Positions 23,107-33,529 of a DNA stretch of 64,000 nucleotides are shown here, in pieces. The notes beneath the pieces were generated by a model, which ran no database searches, was not told the DNA's origin, and saw only the letters and a list, made by a program, of their open reading frames with translations. The position numbers and the translations under genes are program-made. Numbering within the stretch: the first letter of the stretch is position 1; each line of letters begins with the position of its first letter. The DNA comes from Anabaena subtropica FACHB-260 (GTDB taxonomy: Bacteria > Cyanobacteriota > Cyanobacteriia > Cyanobacteriales > Nostocaceae). Location of the stretch: assembly GCF_014697105.1 (NCBI RefSeq), contig NZ_JACJRF010000004.1:62001-126000 (forward strand). The letters are read 5' to 3'.

Positions 23107-24687
23107 TTATAAAGTTACTGTGTATGCGTCTCGAATTCCTGGGACTTTGGTAATTTCTGCCAAAATACCATCTGGTAAGGGATCATCTATGCTGAGAGCC
23201 ATGACCGCATCACCACGGACGATTTTGCGTCCTACCTGCATACTGGCAATATTGACATTAAAGCTGCCTAATAGGGAACCGAGTTTGCCAATAATTCCTG
23301 GCATATCGCGGTGCAAGGTAAACAGCATATATTTGCTGGGAGGAACGTTAATCGGGAAGCCGTCAACGTCAGTGAGGTGAATTTCCTTATCGCCCAGTAA
23401 TGCGCCCGTGACGGAATGAGTACCTAAAGTTCCTGTAGCTTCTAGGCGTAGAGAACCGGCATAGTCACGAGCTGAAGCGTCACGGGTTTCGATGACACGA
23501 ATGCCCCGTTCCTTGGCTTCTATATTGGCGTTGACGTAATTTACCCGTTCCCGCAGGGCTTGGTAAAGTAGTCCTTTGAGGGAAGCAATTACTAGAGGTT
23601 GACTCTTATTAGTGGCGAGTTCCCCTTGTAAGCGGACGGTGAGTAGTTCTACTCGTCCACCTGCTAGCTGTCCTACCAATTTACCCAAGGTTTCAGCTAG
23701 TTCCATATAGGGCTTGAGTTCTTCCAACACATCGGGGCCGAGTCCAGGGATGTTGACGGCGGAACGTGCGGGTAAACCCAAAAGCACATCGCGGATTTGT
23801 TCGGCTACATCGATCGCTACATTCACCTGGGCTTCTGTGGTGGATGCGCCTAAGTGGGGGGTGAGGATAATATCTTTACCGATCGCTCGCAATTCTGATT
23901 CACCCAGTGGTTCTGACTCGAACACATCCAGCGCCGCACCTGCAATTTTCCCTTCTTTAATGGCTGCGGCTAAGGCTACTTCATCAATGATCCCACCACG
24001 GGCGCAGTTGATAATCCGGGCGGTGGGCTTCATTTTTGCCAGAGTTGTGGCGTTGATTATGTGGGTGGTTTCCGGTGTTTTGGGAATATGCAGGGTAATA
24101 TAGTCGGATTGCTGCATGAGCAAATCTAAATCTACCAACTGACAACCAATTTGTTCTGCTCGCTCTGTAGAAATAAAGGGATCGTAAGCCAACAATTTCA
24201 TTCCCATTGCTTTGGCAACTGCGGCGACATGGGAACCAATTTTACCCAAGCCAACCACCCCTAAGGTTTTTTTGTAAACTTCCGCACCTACGAAAGTTTT
24301 GCGATCCCACTCACCGCGTTTGACGGAAGCGTTAGCATCGGGGATGTGACGAGACAATGACAACATCATTGCTAAGGCGTGTTCGGCGGCGGCGATGGTA
24401 TTCCCTTCAGGAGAGTTGACAACAACAATTCCTCTGCGAGTAGCAGCCGGAACATCCACATTATCCACACCCACACCGGCACGACCGATGATTTTCAGCT
24501 GTGTACCTGCTTCAATAATTTCTTGAGTGACGCGTGTACCAGAACGAATCATTAACGCGTCATACTGAGGAATAATTTCTATTAATTCTGCTGGTTTTAG
24601 ACCTGTATTGACATCAACAGTAGCGACTTGCGAGAGAATGTCAATGCCAGCCTGGTCAATAGGATCGGAGACAAGAACCTTAGACAT
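23107..24687 (-). CDS. serA: D-3-phosphoglycerate dehydrogenase with C-terminal ACT domain
   Basis: MSKVLVSDPIDQAGIDIL; GLGKIGSHVAAVAKAMGM; RIINCARGGIIDEVAL; ACT-like tail LHRDMPGIIGKLGSLLGSFNVNIASMQVGR. Confidence 0.97.
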   Translation of the reverse strand: MSKVLVSDPIDQAGIDILSQVATVDVNTGLKPAELIEIIPQYDALMIRSGTRVTQEIIEAGTQLKIIGRAGVGVDNVDVPAATRRGIVVVNSPEGNTIAAAEHALAMMLSLSRHIPDANASVKRGEWDRKTFVGAEVYKKTLGVVGLGKIGSHVAAVAKAMGMKLLAYDPFISTERAEQIGCQLVDLDLLMQQSDYITLHIPKTPETTHIINATTLAKMKPTARIINCARGGIIDEVALAAAIKEGKIAGAALDVFESEPLGESELRAIGKDIILTPHLGASTTEAQVNVAIDVAEQIRDVLLGLPARSAVNIPGLGPDVLEELKPYMELAETLGKLVGQLAGGRVELLTVRLQGELATNKSQPLVIASLKGLLYQALRERVNYVNANIEAKERGIRVIETRDASARDYAGSLRLEATGTLGTHSVTGALLGDKEIHLTDVDGFPINVPPSKYMLFTLHRDMPGIIGKLGSLLGSFNVNIASMQVGRKIVRGDAVMALSIDDPLPDGILAEITKVPGIRDAYTVTL

Positions 24688-24965
24688 GATTACATCATTT
24701 ATAGTGACAAGTTTTGCTGCACAAGACTTTTTAGTGTAGTCTTTATTCGTTACAATTCAGCAAAAAATCTGCGTTTTAATAACAACTTAACCTTCAAAAA
24801 AAAGCAGGGTGTGGGGTGTAGTAAGGCTTTCTTCTTTTTCCCTACATCCTACACTTTATCCCCTACCCCTGTCTTCACGGGGGTTTCAGGACTTCCCGTA
24901 AAAAGTCTGTTTTCAGAAGGGGTTAGAATCCTACAGATGAAAAGAACCTTCTGCCTTTTTCAACT

Positions 24966-27900
24966 CTAAACGATCGCCAATGTGATGACAAACTCAGTTC
25001 CCAATCCTGGTGTAGAATTTACCACGATGGTTCCCCTATGTTTTTCTACTACAATTTCTCTAGCGATCGCTAATCCTAGTCCTGTACCTCTACCTACTTC
25101 TTTGGTCGTAAACAGGTGATCAAAGATGCGTACTTTGACTTCTTCTGGCATTCCTGTACCGTTATCACTGATGGCAATCTTTACCTGTTCACCAACAACT
25201 CTTGTGCAAATCGTAATGCGATTGGGGTTAGCTTCCATCTCCGCCAGACTAATTCCCTGACTTGATTCATCCAACGCATCGATTGCATTTGCCAAAATAT
25301 TCATAAATACCTGATTTAGTTGACCAGGAAAGCAATTTACATCGGGAAGATTACCGTAGTCGGTGATCACTTCAATCGCCGGGCGATGTTCGTTAGCTTT
25401 TAGACGATGACGTAGAATCAGCAGAGTACTATCGATGCCATCGTGGATGTTAAATGGTTGTCTTTGGTCGCTGTCGGCGCGGGAGAAAGTCCGCAGACTC
25501 GTACTGATGGCTGTGATGCGATCGCCCCCGTCTTTCATAGCTCTGATGAGTTTGGGCAAATCATCTCGCAGATAGTCCAGGTCAATTATCTCTAGTTCAT
25601 CTTCAATTCTCGCGCTGGATTGTGGAAATTCCTCACGGTAGAGGTCAATCACCCCCAACAGATCGTGAATATAATCTTGGGCAGCACTAACATTACCCAC
25701 AATACAGCTGAGGGGATTATTGATTTCGTGAGCCACACCCGCCACGAGGTTGCCCAGGGCTGACATTTTTTCATTTTGGACGATTTGCACCTGGGCTTGC
25801 TGAAGCTCCTCTAAGGTCGTCTGTACTTGGCTATAGAGACGAGCATTTTCTAGAGCGATGGTGGCTTGGCTAGAAAGGAAGTTGAGAACGAGACAGCGAT
25901 CGCTCGTAAACACGCCATTAGTCGCCCGATTTTCCAGGTATAAAATGCCGACTAAATTACCTTGATTGAGTAATGGCATACATAGCAAGCTTTTGGGCTG
26001 ATAATCATAGAGATAGCTACCAATCACACCTGGTAGATCGGTTTTTAGGTCATGGATAATTACCGTTTCTAAGGTATTTTTGACGTACTGAATTAGCTTT
26101 ACGGGAACACGCGGATTGTTTTCCAGTGGAGTCGATTGTAAAGTAGTTTGCTCTAAGTCGGCTATCACTCGTACTTGCCATTCACCCCCGTGAGACATTA
26201 TCAAAGCGCAGTGATCTGCACCAGAATTTTCCAACATCGTCTGAGTGAGGGTTTGCAGTAACTCATCCAATTGAATGGTGCTAGAAATTGCTTGAGATAC
26301 TTGCAGCAATGCTACAAAATCAAGGGTGTTGTTGATGCTGCTGGTGGAAGTTTGGTTACGGGTAGAGCTATGAACAGGAGCAGTGATACTGGCGAAGGTT
26401 TCTAAAACGCTCAGAGAATGAGTAGCTTGTTGTAGGATGGGAGACAGCAGTTGTGGATAACGGGTTTCGAGATCATCCGTTTTGGCTAGGCTACCCCAAC
26501 GCGCATAGCAATAATAAGCTTCCTGCATATAGCCTGCGGCGACTTTTTCTTTACCCCAGTTGAGGTAGAATTTGGCAGCTAGTTCGTTAGCGATCGCTTC
26601 TTCTTGGATGTAGCCGTTGGCTTGAGCCAGGGCGATCGCTTGGTCGTATAGTTCTATGGCGGTTGTTTTGTCCTCTAAAACTCGATGTCTTTCGGCTTCC
26701 ACCAAATAGAATTTATGTTGATAATTTAAAGGAGCATGATCTGCCCACTTTCTCATTTTTTGTTGATTTGCTGTAATCTTCTCTAAGTAAGTAGATTGTT
26801 GATTACTGTCCAATTTTGGATATAAAGACAGCATACTCAAAGATTGATAAAAATTCTTCAATGGCACAATCAATAAGCCAGCCGCACCCTGTTCATATTC
26901 TTCAAATCGACTGGCATATTCAATCGCTTCTGCTTCTGCTGCAAATAGATAAGCCAAGAGTGATTTAGCCAGATAAACATAACAAATCCCATTTGTATTA
27001 CGACTGGCGATTAAAGCGGGTAAAATTTCTCTTTCGTCAAAATAATCCCCAATTAATAACTTAGGATTACTAGCTTTGCCTCGCAAATTTCCGACAGTTT
27101 GCCGCCAGGTATTTCCCCATACCAAAGATACATCTTGCTTGATTTCTTGCAGTAATTGACAATACTTATCGGCTTCAGATTCAGCAATTTCTAGGTTTTC
27201 TCCAGTCCAAAATAGAAATTGAGCATAACAATTGGCACAATAACCAACATACTCTAAATCACCAGTTTCTAAACCACTTTGTAAACCTTGTAAAAAGATA
27301 TCTAAAATTGAGGCGATCGCATCTTTCCAATGTTTGATAAATAAGCTGAAAGTCAGATAAACTTTACTTTTGAGTTCTTGGGCATGGAACTTTTGTAAAA
27401 TTGTCATAGCTATCTGACCAAATTGATAGCCGTCTTCAATTTCCTCAGTTGCACACAAAAATAAGCCGTAAAGACTGTAGGCGATCGCTGATTGGGGAGA
27501 GTTACCAGATTGGATACAAATATCCACCATCTTGAATATCTTCAACGGTAACAACATGGGTTTGGCAAGATAGATAGGCGCAAACAAACCAGATAAAATC
27601 CGTAAAGCTGCACCTTGATGTAAATCCCTCAGTTCTGGTAAATGCACTAAGTCTGCAATCAAAGTTTCCTCTAGCAGCGATTTCACCCGACCGTGTTCGG
27701 CTATAATGGTCTGCATATCGCCATCTTCTGGCAAATCTACACCAAGTAAACCTAAAATTTCTCTACCTGTAGCGATCGCTTCGATGAGTTTATTTTGGGC
27801 TGTATAAGATTGAATTTGAATCTCGTAAGCTTTGATTTTATCTAAAGTATTTTTGGCTTGTAAAAGGATTTGTCTAACTAAGAGTTCTGAAGTTGTAAAA

Positions 27901-30464
27901 TTCGTATTTAAATACTCGGATTCTGCCACAAAATTATATAAACTCAGAGTGAGTTCATATTGAGTTTGCCAACTATCAGCTTCAAGGAGTTTTATCCCTG
28001 TATTTAAATACTCAACCGCAACTGCATAAGCTGTAGCTAACTTTGCTTTTCTTCCCGCCATTAAATTCAACCGAACAAGCTGTTCTCGTTGTTTTTTTTC
28101 GGTAAAGAAATCAATACCAATATTTAACTGATTAACAATATCAAAAATGCGATTTTCTAATTCGGCTTCAGGCGTAGAATTTAAAAGTAACTGACCAATT
28201 CTCAGGTGAGTTACTTTCTTACTATCTTGAGGAATCAGAGAATAAGCTGCTTGTTGGACGCGATCATGTAAAAACTTATAACCCACTATAATATGGTGCT
28301 TTTCTACTCCAGTCGATTCATTTGATTGAAAAAACTTGTAGGTTTCACTCATTGGCAGAATCAAACCTTCCTGCAACGCCTTCCACAAGAACGTAGCCGT
28401 TTCCGTCTCCGATGTTTCTGAAACAATCGCCAGTGTATTTAAATCAAATTGATTGCCAATACAAGCCGCTAATTTCAAAATTTCCTGAGTAGTTGGCGGC
28501 AATTTTTGCAACTGCAACGCCATAAACTCCACCACATCATCCGTGAGCGCCGCTTCCTGCACCTGCACTATATCACACTGCCAATATCCGGCTTGCAAGT
28601 CAAAATGAATCAGTCCATCTTGATGCAGCGCCTTGAGAAATTGTGTCGCAAAAAAGGGATTACCTTGGGTTTTCTGATATACCAATTTCGTCAATGGTTG
28701 TGCCAATACTTCGGTACAATTGAGCGTATCGCCAATCAATTGATTCAGACTGGTTTGACTCAATGGTTCCAAAGTAATTGTATTTATCGTTGCTCCTTTT
28801 TTCTCCACTGCATTCAGCATCAATATCAACGGATGAGAAGCAAATACTTCATTGTCCCGATACGCTCCAATCAATAGCAAATAGCCCGGTTTCGACTCTG
28901 CTATCAATCCTTGCATCAAGTTGAGCGAAGCTGAATCAGCCCACTGTAAATCATCCAAGAACATCACCAAAGGATGCTCTAGTTTGGTGAAGACTTGAAT
29001 AAACTTTTGGAATAGCAGGTTAAACCGATTTTGTGCTGCATTTCCCGATAACTCTAGGACTGGTGGTTGTGACCCAATAATGTGTTCTAATTCGGGAATC
29101 ACATCAATCAGCACTTGTCCGTTCTCGCCCACAGCTTGTAATAGTTGGGTTTTCCAAGTTTGTAATTGAGTATCGCTCTCACTCAATAATTGCCCCATCA
29201 AATCCCGAAATGCCTGTACAAAGGCAGATAAGGGAGTGCTGCGATTAAATTGGTCAAACTTACCTTTGATAAAGTAGCCTCGTTTTTCGACGATTGGCTT
29301 GTGGACTTCATGAACTACAGCCGTTTTGCCAATACCAGAGAAACCAGCCACCAGCATCAATTCTGATGTCCCATTGCTGACGCGATCAAACGCTTTCAAG
29401 AGTGTAGAAACTTCTCCTTCCCTACCGTAAAGTTTTTCTGGAATGATGAAGCGATCGCACACATCCCTCTTGCCAATCTCAAATTCCTCAATCTTCCCCG
29501 TAGTCTGGAGTTGATGCCAGCAAGTCTCTAAATCATACTGCAAACCCAAAGCACTTTGGTAACGATCCTCAGCATTCTTCGCCATCAGTTTTGCCACAAT
29601 CTGCCCAATTACAGGGGGTAGTTCTGGCTGGAATGCACACACCGAAGGTGCAGGCTTGGCAATATGACAGTGTACCAACTCCAAAGGATCATCTGATAGG
29701 AATGGTAACTGTCTTGTTAACAGTTCAAACAATGTCACACCCAAAGCATAAAAATCGGTACGATAATCTATCCCTCGGTTCATCCGTCCGGTTTGCTCCG
29801 GTGCAAGATAGGCGAGTGTCCCTTCCAAGACATTGGGATGTTTAACTTCTTCCGTTTCCTTCGGTAGTAGTGAGGCGATACTGAAATCAATCAGCTTAAT
29901 TTCTTTTGTTTCAGGATGAATCAGCACGTTTGCAGGTTTGATATCTTTGTGGATGACACGATGTTGATACAAATCGTGTAAGACTTTTGTTAGTTGGATA
30001 GCGATCGCCAATACCTCTGTCAGAGTCAAAGGGTTGGTTTGACTATATACTCGCAGTGATACACCACCAAAATCTTCCATCACCAAAGCATAGCTGTTAC
30101 CATAGTTTTCTAGGGAAGAGGGGCGGACAATACCCGGAATATTTAAATTTTTAGCGATCGTATATTGATTGCGAAACTGCAACAGTTCACTGAAACTGGG
30201 ATAGTCCCCTCGTAGTAGCTTAATCACCACAGACTGCTGCTCGTGGTGTGTGTTTTCCTTAGTCTCTACTAGCTTTATCCCACGGTAAACAAGCGTTTTA
30301 GCGCCTTCATAAAGCTGCTCAATCAGGTGATATCCAGGCAGCAAAACGGTTGTATCTACGGTTGGATTCATGGAAACCGACCTCATTTTACAGATTGAGT
30401 GTGTGGGATATTCAAGGTTTAGTATGCCCAGAATTTGAGTAGGTATATCGTTTCCACCACCCAC
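24966..30464 (-). CDS. Very large hybrid kinase: Ser/Thr kinase - AAA ATPase/TPR-like - GAF - histidine kinase
   Basis: HKDIKPANVLI / IDFSIAS / GTLAYLAPEQTGRMNR; AGFSGIGKTAVVHE P-loop and LFLDDLQWAD-like MFLDDLQWADSASL; GAF-like region; VAGVAHEINNPLSCI H-box; GTGLGLAIA. Start may be MNPTVDT at 30371. Confidence 0.95.
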   Translation of the reverse strand: MGGGNDIPTQILGILNLEYPTHSICKMRSVSMNPTVDTTVLLPGYHLIEQLYEGAKTLVYRGIKLVETKENTHHEQQSVVIKLLRGDYPSFSELLQFRNQYTIAKNLNIPGIVRPSSLENYGNSYALVMEDFGGVSLRVYSQTNPLTLTEVLAIAIQLTKVLHDLYQHRVIHKDIKPANVLIHPETKEIKLIDFSIASLLPKETEEVKHPNVLEGTLAYLAPEQTGRMNRGIDYRTDFYALGVTLFELLTRQLPFLSDDPLELVHCHIAKPAPSVCAFQPELPPVIGQIVAKLMAKNAEDRYQSALGLQYDLETCWHQLQTTGKIEEFEIGKRDVCDRFIIPEKLYGREGEVSTLLKAFDRVSNGTSELMLVAGFSGIGKTAVVHEVHKPIVEKRGYFIKGKFDQFNRSTPLSAFVQAFRDLMGQLLSESDTQLQTWKTQLLQAVGENGQVLIDVIPELEHIIGSQPPVLELSGNAAQNRFNLLFQKFIQVFTKLEHPLVMFLDDLQWADSASLNLMQGLIAESKPGYLLLIGAYRDNEVFASHPLILMLNAVEKKGATINTITLEPLSQTSLNQLIGDTLNCTEVLAQPLTKLVYQKTQGNPFFATQFLKALHQDGLIHFDLQAGYWQCDIVQVQEAALTDDVVEFMALQLQKLPPTTQEILKLAACIGNQFDLNTLAIVSETSETETATFLWKALQEGLILPMSETYKFFQSNESTGVEKHHIIVGYKFLHDRVQQAAYSLIPQDSKKVTHLRIGQLLLNSTPEAELENRIFDIVNQLNIGIDFFTEKKQREQLVRLNLMAGRKAKLATAYAVAVEYLNTGIKLLEADSWQTQYELTLSLYNFVAESEYLNTNFTTSELLVRQILLQAKNTLDKIKAYEIQIQSYTAQNKLIEAIATGREILGLLGVDLPEDGDMQTIIAEHGRVKSLLEETLIADLVHLPELRDLHQGAALRILSGLFAPIYLAKPMLLPLKIFKMVDICIQSGNSPQSAIAYSLYGLFLCATEEIEDGYQFGQIAMTILQKFHAQELKSKVYLTFSLFIKHWKDAIASILDIFLQGLQSGLETGDLEYVGYCANCYAQFLFWTGENLEIAESEADKYCQLLQEIKQDVSLVWGNTWRQTVGNLRGKASNPKLLIGDYFDEREILPALIASRNTNGICYVYLAKSLLAYLFAAEAEAIEYASRFEEYEQGAAGLLIVPLKNFYQSLSMLSLYPKLDSNQQSTYLEKITANQQKMRKWADHAPLNYQHKFYLVEAERHRVLEDKTTAIELYDQAIALAQANGYIQEEAIANELAAKFYLNWGKEKVAAGYMQEAYYCYARWGSLAKTDDLETRYPQLLSPILQQATHSLSVLETFASITAPVHSSTRNQTSTSSINNTLDFVALLQVSQAISSTIQLDELLQTLTQTMLENSGADHCALIMSHGGEWQVRVIADLEQTTLQSTPLENNPRVPVKLIQYVKNTLETVIIHDLKTDLPGVIGSYLYDYQPKSLLCMPLLNQGNLVGILYLENRATNGVFTSDRCLVLNFLSSQATIALENARLYSQVQTTLEELQQAQVQIVQNEKMSALGNLVAGVAHEINNPLSCIVGNVSAAQDYIHDLLGVIDLYREEFPQSSARIEDELEIIDLDYLRDDLPKLIRAMKDGGDRITAISTSLRTFSRADSDQRQPFNIHDGIDSTLLILRHRLKANEHRPAIEVITDYGNLPDVNCFPGQLNQVFMNILANAIDALDESSQGISLAEMEANPNRITICTRVVGEQVKIAISDNGTGMPEEVKVRIFDHLFTTKEVGRGTGLGLAIAREIVVEKHRGTIVVNSTPGLGTEFVITLAIV

Positions 30465-30546
30465 TGTATAGAGATCACAGACACTATTATTCGATTAGCG
30501 ATCGTTCTCACTGGTTGGTAATCAGCAGATTTACCAAACGCTGAAT

Positions 30547-32174
30547 GTTTCAATCCCTAATAGGGATTTTATTATGTTGCAACAGGCGTATTGATGTTCA
30601 TGATCACTGTCGATCCTCGGTTTCAATCCCTAATAGGGATTTTATTATGTTGCAACCTCTCTCGACCACAATCACGCCCCCGATCGCTGTTTCAATCCCT
30701 AATAGGGATTTTATTATGTTGCAACCTTGCGGCTTTTAGTGAAGTCAAAAACTGAAGGTGGTTTCAATCCCTAATAGGGATTTTATTATGTTGCAACCTG
30801 CCGTCCATTAAGGAATAACTGAGCGTACCTAGTTTCAATCCCTAATAGGGATTTTATTATGTTGCAACTTGGTAATCGTGTTTTCAAAAACTCTTTTGAA
30901 GTTTCAATCCCTAATAGGGATTTTATTATGTTGCAACTTTACCGGAAAAACGTAAAAATCGCCAAAGAAATCGTTTCAATCCCTAATAGGGATTTTATTA
31001 TGTTGCAACCAAATCATCATCCAAAAATACTTTTATCTTCTGTGTTTCAATCCCTAATAGGGATTTTATTATGTTGCAACTGGGGTGAGGGTCATGACCG
31101 ACTGGCTTACTATCTTGTTTCAATCCCTAATAGGGATTTTATTATGTTGCAACCTTGTCACCACACCTTTACCAATTGCTTTAATAAAGTTTCAATCCCT
31201 AATAGGGATTTTATTATGTTGCAACGCGGTTGGGGGCGATCGCTTTTACTCATCGCCAGGTCAGTTTCAATCCCTAATAGGGATTTTATTATGTTGCAAC
31301 GCGCATCCCTCAGCAGGTAATAAAGCACAGGTTTTTTATGTTTCAATCCCTAATAGGGATTTTATTATGTTGCAACCAGTCTAACAACAGGTTTGGGTGA
31401 GAGTTTTCTAGTTTCAATCCCTAATAGGGATTTTATTATGTTGCAACTAAATTCAGTCATTATCCCCTCCATGCTTGCCGTGTTTCAATCCCTAATAGGG
31501 ATTTTATTATGTTGCAACTAAGACCTCTCTCTACTCCATCTATCCTTGAGCTTAAGTTTCAATCCCTAATAGGGATTTTATTATGTTGCAACCGGTGTCG
31601 ATGGCTTTGAAATTGCCTTTACGTCCTATGTTTCAATCCCTAATAGGGATTTTATTATGTTGCAACTTACATCGCTGGTAAAACCGAAGCAAGTTTAAGA
31701 AGTTTCAATCCCTAATAGGGATTTTATTATGTTGCAACCAACTTGTGTTTCTACAGTTTTAGAAACTTATATAGTTTCAATCCCTAATAGGGATTTTATT
31801 ATGTTGCAACGCGATGTTATAAAACCTGAGTATTTTAGACCCGCGAGGTTTCAATCCCTAATAGGGATTTTATTATGTTGCAACGAACAAACTAAACAGG
31901 TAGCCGAATATTATCAAGTTTCAATCCCTAATAGGGATTTTATTATGTTGCAACGTTTTTATCATGTCTAAAGCAGTAGAATTGTATGTTTCAATCCCTA
32001 ATAGGGATTTTATTATGTTGCAACCAACTTCTTCTAATCGTTTAATAGAGTTTGAAAAGTTTCAATCCCTAATAGGGATTTTATTATGTTGCAACTTTCA
32101 CGAATAATCCCAAAAAATGCTTGACTTTTTACATGAGGTTTCAATCCCTAATAGGGATTTTATTATGTTGCAAC
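30547..32174 (-). CRISPR. CRISPR array: 23 repeats of 37 bp, 22 spacers of about 32-42 bp
   Basis: Identical repeat GTTTCAATCCCTAATAGGGATTTTATTATGTTGCAAC at 30547, 30620, 30689, 30761, 30832, 30901, 30973, 31044, 31117, 31189, 31264, 31340, 31411, 31482, 31556, 31630, 31702, 31774, 31848, 31918, 31988, 32059, 32138. The reverse complement ends ATTGAAAC, the usual 5' crRNA handle, so transcription is likely on the minus strand. Confidence 0.99.
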
Positions 32175-32450
32175 AGCTCCGTGCTAGAAGCATTGATTTA
32201 TTCGGTTTTCAAGGTTCAGTTGTGTCAACCTGGAGCTAAGATAGCTTTTCAGGCAATGGATTGTCAAGATTAATATGATGAACAAAAGCCAAAAAGCTCT
32301 ACTGGTAAGAATTTGAATAATTGCGTCAACCCCGATTTTGGTATAAGAGGGTTCAAAGCCAGAGAGGATAAGCGATTCAGTCACAAAATTTGAGCTTGGC
32401 GGAAAAACACCTACAGGTTGACGCAAATTTAGTGCGATCGCTCCCATAGC
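32175..32450 (-). promoter_or_regulatory. Probable CRISPR leader
   Basis: Lies on the promoter side implied by the ATTGAAAC handle. Contains an exact 11-bp inverted repeat TTGCGTCAACC (32321-32331) / GGTTGACGCAA (32416-32426) and a third near-copy TGTGTCAACC (32221-32230). Confidence 0.6.
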
Positions 32451-32454
32451 TATA

Positions 32455-32922
32455 TTATGATTCCACTTGATATCGCATAAATACTACAGGAAATTTCAGC
32501 AGCTTTTTAGCTAATTGAGAAATTTGGAACTTACGCTGGAGTGATTTCGGCAAGTCCTCAAAGACAATTGGCACAAAGCCAAAACCTTTGTAAAACTCTG
32601 CTAGTCTTTCACCAAGGCATTCGAGATAAAGCGGTTGTGTTGCTGTAACGATGAGATGATGTGTCAAAAAACTAGCTAACCCGCGACCTCTCCAAGCTGG
32701 AGCAACTACCAAGCTACCAAGTTCTTGCGCTTGTGAAAAGTTGCGTAGCTGTCCGCAAGCTACTACATTCCCTTGGCATTGAATGACCCAGAACTGTTGC
32801 CACATCAGTTGAGTGGGGTCAAGTACAGACGAGAATACCAACCATCGAACTGACCAAATATCCTCATAGGTCGCCTTGCGGATTGTACATCCAGATGGTA
32901 ATGAAAAATTGCTTAGTTTCAT
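32455..32922 (-). CDS. GNAT family N-acetyltransferase
   Basis: LGSLVVAPAWRGRGLASFLTHHLI acetyl-CoA binding motif; YLECLGERLAEFYKGFGFVPI. Confidence 0.9.
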   Translation of the reverse strand: MKLSNFSLPSGCTIRKATYEDIWSVRWLVFSSVLDPTQLMWQQFWVIQCQGNVVACGQLRNFSQAQELGSLVVAPAWRGRGLASFLTHHLIVTATQPLYLECLGERLAEFYKGFGFVPIVFEDLPKSLQRKFQISQLAKKLLKFPVVFMRYQVES

Positions 32923-33099
32923 GAATGAGATTTTACTACTAAATTGTTATTTTTAGCGTTTAGGCAAGTATACATAAGTAATATTAAACAATACTTTTGA
33001 TAGAGACATAAGTTAGCGATAACTAGTTTCTAGATAGATAAAATTGTTAGTTATATTTTATTAGAATGATGCACAAGAATAAACAAAGGAGTATTAATT

Positions 33100-33300
33100 A
33101 TGTCTGAAAAAAAGAAACAAAAACCTAATAATCAAGATGCTACAGCTACAGCTTCTGGCGGCTACCAAACTCCCCTCAATGAAGATATCCGCAAAACTGG
33201 TGCTGCTATTGAATCTGATGCTAAAGATAGTGCTAAACCAGAATCACCAGGCGAAGATGATGTTGCAGGTAGCCCCAATCAAGGTACTGAATCACGTTAA
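33100..33300 (+). CDS. Small hydrophilic, probably disordered protein
   Basis: 66 aa with AAGGAG Shine-Dalgarno upstream (aaaggagtattaattATG); no Cys/Trp, rich in K/S/D/E/P/G. Confidence 0.65.
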   Translation: MSEKKKQKPNNQDATATASGGYQTPLNEDIRKTGAAIESDAKDSAKPESPGEDDVAGSPNQGTESR

Positions 33301-33529
33301 TTAGGATTAAATATTTACCATAAAAATAGCCTCAGTGGTTGTTTGCGTAATTGCCATAGTTAAATTTTGAGTGGATAAATGCAGTCAAAGGCATATTTAT
33401 TCACTCATTTTGTATTTTTAACTATCAAAAAAATAATAAATTAAGCAGACATCTCCGCAAAAATAGAGACGTAACACTGTTGCATCTCTACAATGGTTCT
33501 GAATGACTTTTGTCTTGCAGTTTTGATTT

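Noticed and set aside
30545-31971. ORFs 30545..30739, 30859..31320, 31085..31384, 31158..31346 and 31729..31971
   Set aside because: They encode repeated 'VSIPNRDFIMLQ'/'FQSLIGILLCCN' peptides, which are six-frame translations of the CRISPR repeat.
30547-32174. Possible type assignment of the CRISPR array to a specific subtype
   Set aside because: No cas genes are in the window, and the repeat handle alone does not separate type I-D from type III.
32184-32447. 87-aa minus-strand ORF
   Set aside because: It lies in the inferred CRISPR leader, has no recognisable family, and its sequence is explained better as regulatory DNA.
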